Source of the DNA: Desulfuromonas sp964536375
GTDB taxonomy: Bacteria; Desulfobacterota; Desulfuromonadia; Desulfuromonadales; Desulfuromonadaceae
Reading direction: 5' to 3'
Assembly (NCBI GenBank): GCA_964536375.1
Contig: CAZHXF010000007.1
Coordinates: 1-64,000, forward strand
DNA: 64,000 bases
Shown: positions 51,975-61,991 of the stretch, piece by piece
Position numbering within the stretch: position 1 is the stretch's first letter
Layout of the letters: each line of letters starts with the position of its first letter
Translations under genes and position numbers: made by a program
The notes under the pieces: generated by a model
What the model was told of the DNA's origin: nothing
The model's database searches: none
What the model saw: only the letters and a program-made list of their open reading frames with translations

Positions 51975-53101
51975 GTATCCCTTTTGAATTAATAACCACA
52001 GACTCCAGTAGCGCTGCCCGTCTGGGGAAACTGCATACTGCCCATGGTGTCGTGGAAACTCCGGTGTTTATGCCAGTGGGTACCCAGGGTACTGTAAAGG
52101 CTATGTTGCCGGAAACATTGCATCAGTTGGGAGCGCAGATTATCCTGGGTAATACCTATCATCTGTTTTTACGCCCCGGTCATGAGTTAATACGTAAAAT
52201 GGGTGGCTTGCATAAATTTATGCACTGGTCCGGTCCTATTTTAACCGATAGTGGTGGTTTTCAGGTGTTCAGCCTGGGTAAATTGCGTAAAATAACCGAA
52301 GAAGGGGTGCGCTTTCAATCTCATCTTGATGGTTCACACCAGATGCTTACCGCTGAATCATCTATCGAAATTCAACAGGCGCTAGGTTCAGACATCATCA
52401 TGGTGTTTGATGAATGTATCCCGTACCCTGCCACCCGAGAATATGTCATTGACTCAACTGAACGTTCTATGCGCTGGGCTAAACGTAGCAAGCAGGCGCA
52501 CAAGCGTGACGATGGCAGTGCGCTATTTGGCATTGTTCAGGGGGGGATGCATGCTGATTTGCGTCAAAAAAGCGCCGCTGATTTAGTTGAAATAGGTTTT
52601 GATGGCTACGCTATCGGGGGATTGTCGGTTGGTGAAGATGCGCAGATGATGTATGAGATGATGGAATATACCTTGCCTTATCTGCCCGCTGATCGGCCCC
52701 GTTATGTTATGGGTGTTGGTACCCCGGAAAATTTAATCGAAGGGGTAAGACGCGGTGTTGATATGTTTGACTGTGTTATGCCGACACGCAATGCGCGCAA
52801 TGGGGTGTTGTTTACCAGCTTTGGCAAAATGAGCATTAAACAGGCGAAATATTTTGATGATCCGCGGCCTATTGATCCTGATTGCGACTGTTATGTGTGT
52901 CGTAATTACAGTCGCGCTTACCTGCGCCACCTTTATCAAAGCAATGAGATTTTGTCCTCTATGCTGAATACTCAGCATAATTTGCATTATTATGTTGGTT
53001 TGATGCAGCAGATACGTTTGGCATTGGCTGCGGGGAACTTCGAAAACTTCTGTCAGGAATTTTATCAAAAACGTCAAAGTAGAGTTGAGCTTGAAAGTTA
53101 G
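51971..53101 (+). CDS. tgt: Queuine tRNA-guanine transglycosylase
   Basis: A 376-residue enzyme exchanging guanine-34 for preQ1 in tRNAs with GUN anticodons, the step before QueA. Catalytic Asp region DSGGFQVFSLGKLRK, FDECIPYP, GGLSVGE and the zinc site CDCYVCRNYSRAYLRHL followed by NTQHNLHYY are intact. Starts inside the queA stop codon. Confidence 0.95.
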   Translation: MSIPFELITTDSSSAARLGKLHTAHGVVETPVFMPVGTQGTVKAMLPETLHQLGAQIILGNTYHLFLRPGHELIRKMGGLHKFMHWSGPILTDSGGFQVFSLGKLRKITEEGVRFQSHLDGSHQMLTAESSIEIQQALGSDIIMVFDECIPYPATREYVIDSTERSMRWAKRSKQAHKRDDGSALFGIVQGGMHADLRQKSAADLVEIGFDGYAIGGLSVGEDAQMMYEMMEYTLPYLPADRPRYVMGVGTPENLIEGVRRGVDMFDCVMPTRNARNGVLFTSFGKMSIKQAKYFDDPRPIDPDCDCYVCRNYSRAYLRHLYQSNEILSSMLNTQHNLHYYVGLMQQIRLALAAGNFENFCQEFYQKRQSRVELES

Positions 53102-53186
53102 CGCGCAACGCGTTATAAAGAGTGGTTTGTTGTACTTAGCTTTTTGCTCAAGTCATCCCAATAACTGATTTATAAGGAGAAATTTA

Positions 53187-53501
53187 ATGGTTTCAGAAGC
53201 TTACGCAATGGCTGGTCAAGCAGCAGCTGGTGGTAAACAGGGTTATGAAGGGATCATCATGTTGGTGGTCATGTTCGCGATTTTTTATTTCTTGTTAATT
53301 CGTCCGCAACAAAAGCGCGCCAAACAACATCGTCAACTACTCGAAGCACTAAAAGCCGGTGACCAAGTTGTAACCGCTGGTGGTCTTCATGGACGACTTG
53401 TTTCCGTACAAGATCATCTAGTGACAATGGAAATCGATAAAGGTGTCAAAGTTAAAGTGAATCGGGTTTCGATTACCGCTACTACCAGCGAAGAACAATA
53501 A
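53187..53501 (+). CDS. yajC: Sec translocase accessory subunit YajC
   Basis: A 104-residue single-pass membrane protein. IIMLVVMFAIFYFLLIRPQQ KRAKQH is the family hallmark, followed by LKAGDQVVTAGGLHGRLVSV. YajC binds SecDF-YidC. TAAGGAG precedes the ATG. Order queA-tgt-yajC-secD-secF is conserved in many bacteria. Confidence 0.94.
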   Translation: MVSEAYAMAGQAAAGGKQGYEGIIMLVVMFAIFYFLLIRPQQKRAKQHRQLLEALKAGDQVVTAGGLHGRLVSVQDHLVTMEIDKGVKVKVNRVSITATTSEEQ

Positions 53502-53586
53502 ATCAAACATAAAGATAGCTTAAACATTTCCTAACATTTTAAGCTATCTTTTATCTGCAATATGCCCAAAGGGAGTAGGTATCGGT

Positions 53587-55185
53587 ATGTCGAACAGCAT
53601 TAAATTGCGTGGATTGCTGGTTCTTTTTTGTCTGGTAATGTCGCTGGTGTCTTTGGCGCCTACATTCATGAAAAACAGTCTGCCAAACTGGTGGCAGACT
53701 GCCTTCGATCCAATCCATCTCGGACTGGACCTACAAGGTGGTATGCATCTTGTTCTAGGTGTTGAAGTAGACAAAGCCGTAGAGAGTCGTCTCGACAGTG
53801 TAGTTGACCAAATGGAATCGATATTACGCGAAGATGATATTATCTTTAAACGGGTCGAGCGTCTAAGTGGTGAGCGCATGGTCGTCACTGTCTATGATGA
53901 GATTGCTGGAGCTGAAGTCGATGCTATGATTGGAGAAAAATTCCCTAATTTAGAACCGATGACCTTAGCGGCAAGCGGTGGTTATATCCAAAAAAATTAC
54001 CGTTTTAGTGATAAAGAAATTAGCAATATAAAAGATTACGCAGTACGTCAGGCGTTAGAGACTATGCGCAATCGGGTCGATCAGTTTGGTGTTAGTGAGC
54101 CGATTCTGCAACGTCAATCAGATAGTCGTATTTTAATTCAGTTGCCCGGCATTAAAGATCCACAGCGGGCGATAGATTTACTGGGTAAAACAGCGCGGTT
54201 AGAATTTAACATGGTGGTAGAAAATGCTGATCCGCAACAGGCGGTAAAAGGCATTTTGCCAGCTGGAACCAAACTGCTGTATGAACGTCATGTTGATGCG
54301 CGGACCAATACTGTGAAGGAGACGCCCCTGGTAGTGTATAAAAAAGCTGCCCTGACCGGTGATCTCCTCTCTGATGCCCAGGTGCGTATTGATACCCGTT
54401 TTAACGAACCCTACGTTGCTATCGACTTCAACTCTGTCGGTGCGCAGCGCTTTGATCAGATTACTGCGGCTAATGTGGGCAAGCGTATGGCTATTGTGCT
54501 GGATGATACCATCTACTCGGCGCCTAATATTCGCGAACGTATATCAGGTGGCAGTGCTCAAATAAGTGGTTCATTTACCGAGCAGGAAGCGACTGATCTG
54601 GCTATTATCTTGCGTGCCGGTTCACTGCCGGCTCCGGTTAAAATCCTTGAAGATCGCACCGTTGGACCTTCTTTAGGACATGACTCCATCAATCAAGGTA
54701 TTAATTCGGTGCTAATTGGTGCCTTCTTGGTAGTGCTGATGATGGCGGTATATTATCGCGGTGCTGGTATGATAGCCAATTGTGCCTTGGCGCTCAATCT
54801 GGTATTCATTATGGCTATGATGACGATGTTCAAGGCGACGTTAACCTTGCCTGGGCTGGCTGGTATTGTGTTAACGGTGGGTATGGCCGTAGATGCTAAC
54901 GTGTTGATATTTGAACGGATACGAGAGGAGTTGCGTGTCGGCAAATCAGCGCGTGTTGCCATTGAGTCTGGTTTTGCCAAGGCATTCGTCACTATTGTTG
55001 ATGCTAACGTAACAACCTTAATCGCTGCTTTGGTGCTGTTCCAATTTGGCACCGGACCGGTAAAAGGTTTTGCCGTTACCCTGTCGGTGGGAATTGTCGC
55101 TTCTATGTTCACCGCGATTTTTGTGTCGCGTCTGATTTTTGATCTGTTTCTTGATGGCCGTCAGGTCAAAAAGTTGAGTATCTAG
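53587..55185 (+). CDS. secD: Protein translocase subunit SecD
   Basis: A 532-residue membrane protein that with SecF uses the proton-motive force to pull exported proteins through SecYEG. N-terminal helix LVLFCLVMSLVSLAPTF, LGLDLQGGMHLVLGVEVD (D1 signature), a large periplasmic P1 domain (about 35-340), then GLAGIVLTVGMAVDANVLIF ERIREEL in the membrane region with the conserved Asp. secF follows after 11 nt. Confidence 0.95.
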   Translation: MSNSIKLRGLLVLFCLVMSLVSLAPTFMKNSLPNWWQTAFDPIHLGLDLQGGMHLVLGVEVDKAVESRLDSVVDQMESILREDDIIFKRVERLSGERMVVTVYDEIAGAEVDAMIGEKFPNLEPMTLAASGGYIQKNYRFSDKEISNIKDYAVRQALETMRNRVDQFGVSEPILQRQSDSRILIQLPGIKDPQRAIDLLGKTARLEFNMVVENADPQQAVKGILPAGTKLLYERHVDARTNTVKETPLVVYKKAALTGDLLSDAQVRIDTRFNEPYVAIDFNSVGAQRFDQITAANVGKRMAIVLDDTIYSAPNIRERISGGSAQISGSFTEQEATDLAIILRAGSLPAPVKILEDRTVGPSLGHDSINQGINSVLIGAFLVVLMMAVYYRGAGMIANCALALNLVFIMAMMTMFKATLTLPGLAGIVLTVGMAVDANVLIFERIREELRVGKSARVAIESGFAKAFVTIVDANVTTLIAALVLFQFGTGPVKGFAVTLSVGIVASMFTAIFVSRLIFDLFLDGRQVKKLSI

Positions 55186-55196
55186 GAGAATTTTTG

Positions 55197-56096
55197 ATGC
55201 AGCTTATTAAGCCTGATATCAATGTAGATTTTATAGGTAAACGCAAGATAGCTTTTGCGTTGTCTGTTGTCCTTATTTTGGTTGGAATTGTTTCCCTTAT
55301 TGCCAATGGTGGACCGAAGTATGGTGTTGACTTTACCGGGGGTACCCTGGTGCAGTTACGCTTTGCTGAAGATACTAGCGCTGCGCAGATTAAGAAAATA
55401 TTGATTCCAGCGATCCTCAGCTCTGCTACGGTGCAACTGTTTGGTGATAATGCCAATGAATTCCTGGTACGTGCGAAAGAGACTAATATCAAGGGATTAC
55501 GCACCAGTATCCTGCAGGCTCTCGGTGAACATTATGGTGCCGATAATGTGGATATGCGGCGGATTGAAATGGTTGGCCCGCAGGTGGGGCAGGAGTTACG
55601 TCAACAGGGCTTAATGGCCATTTTGTATGCCATGATTGGTATTCTTGTCTACGTAACTTGGCGCTTTGAATTGATCTTTGCGCTTGGCGCCATTGTTGCT
55701 TTGGTGCATGACGTGCTGCTTACGCTAGGAGCATTTTCATTGTTTGGTAAAGAGATAGATCTGCCAGTAATTGCCGGGTTTCTTGCCATCGTAGGTTATT
55801 CGTTGAACGATACGATTATTGTTTATGACCGTATTCGGGAGAATACCGGAAAACATATTGCTTCCGGTTTTGCCTATACCGTTAATCGCAGCATTAACGA
55901 AACCATGTCGCGCACGATTCTCACCTCTGGCTCTACGTTGATGGTTGTTCTAGCATTATTTATATTTGGTGGTGGGGTGATCCACAGTTTTGCCTTTGCT
56001 TTGCTGGTTGGCGTTGTGGTCGGAACCTATTCTTCTATTTTCGTTGCCAGCCCATTATTGATCTCATGGGCAGAGCGTAAAGCAGCACGCAAATAG
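55197..56096 (+). CDS. secF: Protein translocase subunit SecF
   Basis: A 299-residue membrane protein. YGVDFTGGTLVQLRF and the membrane motif GYSLNDTIIVYDRIREN are diagnostic. Six membrane segments. ATG at 55197 has TAGGAGAA about 9 nt upstream. A terminator follows. Confidence 0.95.
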   Translation: MQLIKPDINVDFIGKRKIAFALSVVLILVGIVSLIANGGPKYGVDFTGGTLVQLRFAEDTSAAQIKKILIPAILSSATVQLFGDNANEFLVRAKETNIKGLRTSILQALGEHYGADNVDMRRIEMVGPQVGQELRQQGLMAILYAMIGILVYVTWRFELIFALGAIVALVHDVLLTLGAFSLFGKEIDLPVIAGFLAIVGYSLNDTIIVYDRIRENTGKHIASGFAYTVNRSINETMSRTILTSGSTLMVVLALFIFGGGVIHSFAFALLVGVVVGTYSSIFVASPLLISWAERKAARK

Positions 56097-56182
56097 CAAA
56101 CTGTGCCAGATTGCCAGCAGTCTTGGCACGGTGTTATGGTTTTAAATACGCCATGTAGATTATGAATAATTGTATAGTTTGA

Positions 56183-56220
56183 AAAAAAATAGGGTTCGCT
56201 GTGGCGGCCCTATTTTTTTA
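56183..56220 (+). terminator. Intrinsic terminator after secDF
   Basis: AAAAAAATAGGG (ending 56194) pairs with CCCTATTTTTTT (56208-56219) over 12 bp, GC-rich 13-nt loop. The symmetric A/T arms could work on either strand. Confidence 0.88.
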
Positions 56221-56245
56221 TGCATGTTGATTGTGGAGAACCTTT

Positions 56246-57961
56246 ATGAAACCAGTTAAACAACGATTATGGCACGAAAAAAAGTATACAGTTACTTGCG
56301 ATATTTCTGCCTGGAGCCGTGAGCTGCATATCTCTCCACTGATTTGTCGTCTGCTCTGCCAGCGAAGTGTTGCTAGCATGTCTGAGGTCAGGATGTTTCT
56401 CACCGGCACCCTGGCTAATCTGCCTGATCCCATGTTGCTTTGTGGGATTGAAACAGCGCTGACCCGTATAGTAAAGGCAATTACGGGTGGAGAAAAAATA
56501 GCTATTCATGGTGATTATGACGTTGATGGTATTACTGGCACCGCGTTGCTAGTTACAGCGTTGACGCAGTTTGGTGCCAAGGTTGAATACCATATACCGC
56601 TGCGTCTGCGTGATGGTTATGGACTGTCGGAGGTAGCTCTACATCAGGCTGCCCAGGACGGTATCGCGCTGATAATTTCGGTAGATTGTGGTATCTCCGC
56701 GCTGGCTGAGGCCGATGTGGCCGCAGAATTAGGTTTGGATCTGATTATTACTGACCATCATCAACCACTTACCACGCTCCCACAGGCTGTTGCCTGTATT
56801 AACCCGTGGTTAAGTGAGTGTAATTATCCATTTAAACAGTTGTCGGGGGTAGGGGTAGCGTTCATGCTTATTGTAGCGCTGCGCAGTCGTCTGCGCGAAA
56901 TGGCCCTGTTACCACAACCTGAGCCAGATATCCGCTATCTCCTCGACTTAGTTGCCATGGGCACTATTGCCGATATTGTGCCACTGCATGGGGTAAATCG
57001 TATTCTGGTGAAGAGTGGTTTACGTTTATTGGAGCAGGGGCGCAGGATCGGGATAAAAGCACTGAAAGATGTTGCTGATGTCAAACAAATGAGTGCCGGT
57101 GCTGTCGGTTTCAAGTTGGCACCACGCCTTAATGCTGCGGGACGATTGGAGGATGCAGCCTTGGGGGTGCAGTTGCTCTTGAGCGAAAACAGCGCTCATG
57201 CCACCGACATAGCCAACCAGGTTAATAGTTTTAACAGCCAGCGGCAGAGAATAGAGGCACAGGTGCTGTCCCAGGCGGTAGAGCGGGTTATGACTGAGTT
57301 GTCTGATGATCAGCATACAATTGTACTGGCTGATGATCGTTGGCACCCTGGCGTGATTGGTATTGTCGCCAGCCGCTTGGTAGAGATGTTCCATCGCCCG
57401 ACCGTATTGATTGCTATCGACGCTGATCGTGGTAAAGGTTCAGCCCGTTCGATCCGTGGTTTTCATCTGTTTAACGGGTTTCAGTATTGTGCTCAACATT
57501 TGATTGGTTTCGGAGGTCATGAATATGCCGCGGGTCTATCAATTAAATCTGCCGATATTGGCTCCTTCAGCGCCGCATTCGAACTATATGCTCAGGAAAC
57601 CATTAGTGCTGCTGAATTGCAGTCGATACGTAATTATGATGCTGAAGTGTTGTTGCAGGACGTTGATCGTGAGCTGCTAGATGAAATTAATACTCTGGAA
57701 CCGTTCGGTGCCGGAAATCCGCAACCAGTGTTGCTATGCCGCAATGTGCATATCCAGAAACCAGTGGTGGTGGGAGAGAAACATTTACGCTTTACAGTGC
57801 AACAGGACGGTTACAGCCATCCTGCTATCGCCTTTGCCATGGCAGAACGTATCGACGAGTTGCAGGGAACAGTGGATATAATATTTAACCTGAGCCTGAA
57901 CATCTGGCGTGAGCGTGAAACTCTACAATTGCAAGTGAAGGACTTTCGTTTGGCACAATAA
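56246..57961 (+). CDS. recJ: Single-stranded-DNA-specific exonuclease RecJ
   Basis: A 571-residue 5'-3' exonuclease of the DHH family used in recombination and repair. IHGDYDVDGITGTALL, ISVDCGISA, ITDHHQP (the DHH motif) and AMGTIADIVPL supply metal ligands; PRLNAAGRLEDA and a DHHA1 domain (GKGSARSIRGF, GFGGHEYAAGLS) follow, then an OB domain. ATG at 56246 follows GTGGAGA. Located right after secF, as in Geobacter relatives. Confidence 0.94.
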   Translation: MKPVKQRLWHEKKYTVTCDISAWSRELHISPLICRLLCQRSVASMSEVRMFLTGTLANLPDPMLLCGIETALTRIVKAITGGEKIAIHGDYDVDGITGTALLVTALTQFGAKVEYHIPLRLRDGYGLSEVALHQAAQDGIALIISVDCGISALAEADVAAELGLDLIITDHHQPLTTLPQAVACINPWLSECNYPFKQLSGVGVAFMLIVALRSRLREMALLPQPEPDIRYLLDLVAMGTIADIVPLHGVNRILVKSGLRLLEQGRRIGIKALKDVADVKQMSAGAVGFKLAPRLNAAGRLEDAALGVQLLLSENSAHATDIANQVNSFNSQRQRIEAQVLSQAVERVMTELSDDQHTIVLADDRWHPGVIGIVASRLVEMFHRPTVLIAIDADRGKGSARSIRGFHLFNGFQYCAQHLIGFGGHEYAAGLSIKSADIGSFSAAFELYAQETISAAELQSIRNYDAEVLLQDVDRELLDEINTLEPFGAGNPQPVLLCRNVHIQKPVVVGEKHLRFTVQQDGYSHPAIAFAMAERIDELQGTVDIIFNLSLNIWRERETLQLQVKDFRLAQ

Positions 57962-58058
57962 GAAGCGTGGCAGTGTCGTTAGTCTGGTCAGTGTTTTTGA
58001 TTGCTACTGGCACCAGTAAACCGTTGTGCTGGTTGCCTGATGCCGGTAGTGAAATGAT

Positions 58059-59249
58059 TTAACCGAGACCAACTTGAGCGGCTAGTTTGCGCCAGGCTGG
58101 CAGGCTGTTTTCAATGATCTGCTTGTCGATACAATAGGCGATGCGGAAAAATCCCGGTGCACCAAAACCCTTGCCCGGCACTAGCAGAATATTATATTGC
58201 TGCGCTATTTGGACAAATTCTACATCGTCAGCCAGCGGTGATTTGGGGAATAGATAAAAACCACCCTGAGGCTTCACCATTTCAAAGCCTAATTTGGTTA
58301 GTTCTTGATAGAAGAAATCGCGTTTTTCCTCATAAGCTTTAATGTCCACACTTTCGTGTTGTAGATTGGTCACTAAACGCTGGGCTAAGGCCGGAGCATT
58401 TACAAAACCCAACACTCGATTACAGAATACGCCACCATTCATAAATGGGGTAAAATCATCTATGACCGGGTTGGCAGCTAGGTAACCGATCCGTTCTCCG
58501 GGTAGCGCCAGATCCTTGGAATGGGAAGTTACGATAATTGCATTGGCTATGTAATCGAAAATGCATGGAACTTCCAGTCCGTCATATGCTAGTCGGGCAT
58601 ACGGTTCATCTGATATGACATATATAGTGCTGTTGAACTCCTGTTGCTTGCGTAACAACATCTCATTGAGTTCCTGTAGCTTGGTGGCAGGATAAATAAC
58701 ACCGGTCGGATTGTTTGGTGAATTGATGATAATTGCTTTGGTGTTGCTGTTTATGGACTGCTCTATAGCGGGAATATCTAATTGAAAAGTAGTTGGATTA
58801 GTCTCGACCACGGTGGCAATACCGCCGTGGTTATCGATGTAAAACTTATATTCAACAAAATATGGCGCAAGAATAATAACCTCTTCGCCGGGGTTGAGCA
58901 CGGTTTTGAGTACCACATTGAGGGCGCCACCAGCGCCACAGGTCATAATGATGCTGGCTGCAGTTACATCTTGGGCACAACGTTGGCTGAGAAATTCAGC
59001 AACAGCAGCGCGGGTTTCATCATAGCCAGCATTGTTCATGTAACGGTGCATACCAGGTTGGGGGTTATTCGCCAGCTTGAGTAATTCTTGATGAAATGCT
59101 GCTGGTGGTTCCACAGATGGATTGCCGATAGTAAAATCGAATACATTTTCAGCACCGAATTGCTGGCGCAATAAAGCTCCCTGCTCGAACATTTTACGAA
59201 TCCATGAGGATTGTTCGATGCAGCTTTGAATTTTTGTTGCAATGGCCAT
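58059..59249 (-). CDS. Class I PLP-dependent aminotransferase (aspartate-type)
   Basis: A 396-residue fold-type I aminotransferase. FDFTIGNPSVEPP, MTCGAGGALNVVLKTVLNPG, INSPNNPTGVIYP, SDEPYARLAYDG and K245 in TSHSKDLALPGERIGYLA are all present. A strong AAGGAG sits before the ATG at 59249, so the longer frame to 59393 is not used. The substrate is uncertain; alternatives are aspartate, alanine or aromatic amino acids. Convergent with recJ, divergent from the TPR gene. Confidence 0.88.
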   Translation of the reverse strand: MAIATKIQSCIEQSSWIRKMFEQGALLRQQFGAENVFDFTIGNPSVEPPAAFHQELLKLANNPQPGMHRYMNNAGYDETRAAVAEFLSQRCAQDVTAASIIMTCGAGGALNVVLKTVLNPGEEVIILAPYFVEYKFYIDNHGGIATVVETNPTTFQLDIPAIEQSINSNTKAIIINSPNNPTGVIYPATKLQELNEMLLRKQQEFNSTIYVISDEPYARLAYDGLEVPCIFDYIANAIIVTSHSKDLALPGERIGYLAANPVIDDFTPFMNGGVFCNRVLGFVNAPALAQRLVTNLQHESVDIKAYEEKRDFFYQELTKLGFEMVKPQGGFYLFPKSPLADDVEFVQIAQQYNILLVPGKGFGAPGFFRIAYCIDKQIIENSLPAWRKLAAQVGLG

Positions 59250-59503
59250 GAAAAAACTCCTTAAGGTTTCTTGTGTAGTTTGGTGATAAATTAGTGCTGC
59301 GCATGGGGAAATTGACCTGACAGCGCAACCTGTGTTAGCGTTCGCACAGATGTTAATGTTCTGTATGGTGGCAAGAACGTTGATGATAATCAAGCAAATT
59401 CTGATTAACTTTTAGGTGAAAGTTTCGATTATTGAGAGCTCAATTTTTTGACCAATATTATTACTTGCACCTAATTAAGGTGCGCTGCGTATACGATATT
59501 TTC

Positions 59504-61216
59504 ATGCGGGTAGCTGTCATTTGTTTGGTGTTTTCCTTGCTTGGTGCTTGTAGTAGTTTTAGCCAGAAAACCCAATTAAATTCAAGGCGTTCGCAGCCAT
59601 ACACCGGTTATGCTGCTTATCTCAAGGCGCGCATGTTTGTGGCTGATGGAGATATTAAACAGGCGCTGGAAGCTTTGTCTGCTGCTCGTGATGCCGACCC
59701 CGATTCGGTGTATCTGCGTGCGGCTCAGGCGTCACTGTATCTGGAACAGGGAGAATTTGAGAAAGCTTATCAACTGTTATCCGCAGCGTTGCAGCTACAA
59801 CCGGATAATGTTGATACCCAGTTGCTGTTCGCCGATCTACTGTATAATCGTAATCTTAATGATGATCGTATGCGCTCCATGCTGATGTTTCATGCCATTC
59901 TGGAACAGCATCCACACCTAGATGAGCTGTATCTGCATTTAAGCCAATTGCATCTGATGGAACACGATTATCCCCAAGCCTTAGCTGTTATTCAGCGCTT
60001 GCTTGACCGCGAGCCCCAAGACTTGAACGCTTTGTTGCAACAGGCGAAGCTGCATATTTTGCTCGCTGAAGACAAAAATGCGCAGGCTGTCTATCGTCAG
60101 GTAATATCTTTGTATCCGCAGAGCCAGCGCGCCTATGTGTATCTGGGCAACTTGCTGGAACAGGATAAACAGCTAGATAGTGCCTTATTGTTGTATCAAC
60201 AGGCAGCGCAACAGACGGAAGATCTTATTTATTTTGATCACCTGCGAGCCACCTTGTTGACCAAACATCAACGCTTTACGGATGCTCTTAAGGTGCTGAA
60301 TCATCTGCTGCAGCTGGATCCCCTCGATTATGCCGCTTTGAGCAAAATAGGGCTGGTTCATCTCCAACAACAGCAGTGGCAGTTAGCTGAGCAGGCATTA
60401 TTGCGCGCTGTGACACTCAAACCATTGGCGCAAGAGTATTACTGGCTGGGCTATGCTTTGGAACAACAGGAAAAATGGAGCGCAGCTGCTGCTATCTATC
60501 AGCTGGTGGCTAAACCACGTTATTTACACGATGAAGCTACGGAGCGGTTGGCATATGTTTTTGCTCAGAGCGGTGCTTTTACCAAAGCCGCGCACACAAT
60601 TGAGCAGCTGTTGCTGCAAGATGTCAGCGATGATAAGCAGACTCTAGAAACAGAGACAACGATTCGCCCGGCGGTGTATTTGCAGTTGGCATTGTATTAC
60701 GAATATGCTCAACGTTCCCAGCAGGTGAAAGAGGCACTGGAGCGCGGTATTGCGCGCTACCCTGATAGCGCTGAATTGTATTATGCTGTAGGTGTTTATT
60801 ATGCTCAGCAAGGCAAAATAAAGCTTATGGAACAACATATGCGGCGCACCCTTGAACTGAAGCCTGAGCATGCTGGTGCCTTGAACTATCTGGCGTACAC
60901 CTATGCTGAAAAAAATGAGAATTTGGATGAAGCTCTGGATATGGCCATGCGCGCGGTGGCAATAAACGCTAATGGTGCCTATCTGGATACGTTAGGCTGG
61001 GTATGCTATAAGCATGGTCTGTTCGAGCAGGCCCGTACCCAGCAAGAGCGTGCCGTGAAAATAATGCCACAGGATTTATTGATACAAGAACATATGGCCG
61101 ATATTTATGTCGCTCTGGGGCTGCAAGATTTGGCCAGAAAAATATATGCTGAGCTTTTAGAGAAAAAACCCGACAACATCAGAGTGCAGAAAAAAATAGG
61201 AGATCTGACGAAGTGA
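59504..61216 (+). CDS. TPR-repeat outer-membrane lipoprotein
   Basis: A 570-residue protein with a lipobox (SLLGACSSFSQ) and about a dozen tetratricopeptide repeats from about residue 35 to the end, e.g. VYLRAAQASLYLEQGEFEKA, AYVYLGNLLEQDKQLDSALL and AELYYAVGVYYAQQGKIKLM. The last repeats (NYLAYTYAEKNENLDEALDM, YLDTLGWVCYKHGLFEQA) match a widespread TPR lipoprotein group. It is a scaffold, probably at the outer membrane. The ATG at 59504 opens the signal peptide. Overlaps the next gene (GTGA). Confidence 0.85.
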   Translation: MRVAVICLVFSLLGACSSFSQKTQLNSRRSQPYTGYAAYLKARMFVADGDIKQALEALSAARDADPDSVYLRAAQASLYLEQGEFEKAYQLLSAALQLQPDNVDTQLLFADLLYNRNLNDDRMRSMLMFHAILEQHPHLDELYLHLSQLHLMEHDYPQALAVIQRLLDREPQDLNALLQQAKLHILLAEDKNAQAVYRQVISLYPQSQRAYVYLGNLLEQDKQLDSALLLYQQAAQQTEDLIYFDHLRATLLTKHQRFTDALKVLNHLLQLDPLDYAALSKIGLVHLQQQQWQLAEQALLRAVTLKPLAQEYYWLGYALEQQEKWSAAAAIYQLVAKPRYLHDEATERLAYVFAQSGAFTKAAHTIEQLLLQDVSDDKQTLETETTIRPAVYLQLALYYEYAQRSQQVKEALERGIARYPDSAELYYAVGVYYAQQGKIKLMEQHMRRTLELKPEHAGALNYLAYTYAEKNENLDEALDMAMRAVAINANGAYLDTLGWVCYKHGLFEQARTQQERAVKIMPQDLLIQEHMADIYVALGLQDLARKIYAELLEKKPDNIRVQKKIGDLTK

Positions 61217-61983
61217 AGGTAGCTCGTGTGCGTCTATTGGTAACCATGATCTGTCTTGGTCTGTGCGCTGGTTGTGCCCAGGTGCCGATTCAGCGTACTG
61301 ATAAAATGCAGGATAACCAAGTGGCATTGGAGCGATTGGTGCGCCAGCGCCAGTACCAGCATAAGTCTCTTAGGGCTTTGGCTCAGGTTAAAATGAGCAA
61401 AAATGGGAAGAGTTGGTCGTCCACCCAGGCGCTTGTGGTAGACACGCCCAATCGATTGCGTGTGGAGATGCTGAATTTCTTTAATCAGCTGACTATACAG
61501 TTAGTGGTTTCCGGCACACAGCTGAGTGCCTACGTGCCCAAGGATAATACTCTCTACACCGGTATGCCTAGTATTGACAATATTCAGCGTTTCACCGGTC
61601 TGCAGTTATCTGTTACCGATTTGGTGGCGTTGTTGTTAGAAAAACTGCCTTTGGGTGTTATGGAACTATCCAATGTAAGCGTTTGGGATGCTGGCTTGAT
61701 CTTTACCACCAGCCCCGGTGATGAGTACTGGTTGACCATTGTCGATAACCGCGTGATAGCGCTAGAGCATCGGGTCAGCTCTTATATGGTGTATCGCATG
61801 CTGTATGCTGATTTCGATAGCCAGAATGGCTATCCTCGCCAACTGGAATTACAGGTTCCGCTCAATGACACAGTAGTAAAGTTGAACATGGCTGATGTAG
61901 AACTCAATTCCGCTATAAGTGCCCAACAATTTGTTCTGGCACCTCCATCCGGCACGATAGTAAAACAACTCAATGAATTGTAG
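61213..61983 (+). CDS. LolB/DUF4292-like lipoprotein
   Basis: A 256-residue lipoprotein: signal with lipobox LCAGCAQ, then a beta-rich body. SLRALAQVKMSKNGKSWSST and LVVDTPNRLRVEMLNFFNQL (RL..E.L.....) resemble the LolB-like fold of DUF4292 and outer-membrane lipoprotein carriers. Start GTG at 61213 overlaps the TPR gene, so both likely act in outer-membrane lipoprotein or envelope assembly. True LolB identity is not proven. Confidence 0.68.
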   Translation: MKVARVRLLVTMICLGLCAGCAQVPIQRTDKMQDNQVALERLVRQRQYQHKSLRALAQVKMSKNGKSWSSTQALVVDTPNRLRVEMLNFFNQLTIQLVVSGTQLSAYVPKDNTLYTGMPSIDNIQRFTGLQLSVTDLVALLLEKLPLGVMELSNVSVWDAGLIFTTSPGDEYWLTIVDNRVIALEHRVSSYMVYRMLYADFDSQNGYPRQLELQVPLNDTVVKLNMADVELNSAISAQQFVLAPPSGTIVKQLNEL

Positions 61984-61991
61984 GAGTTACT

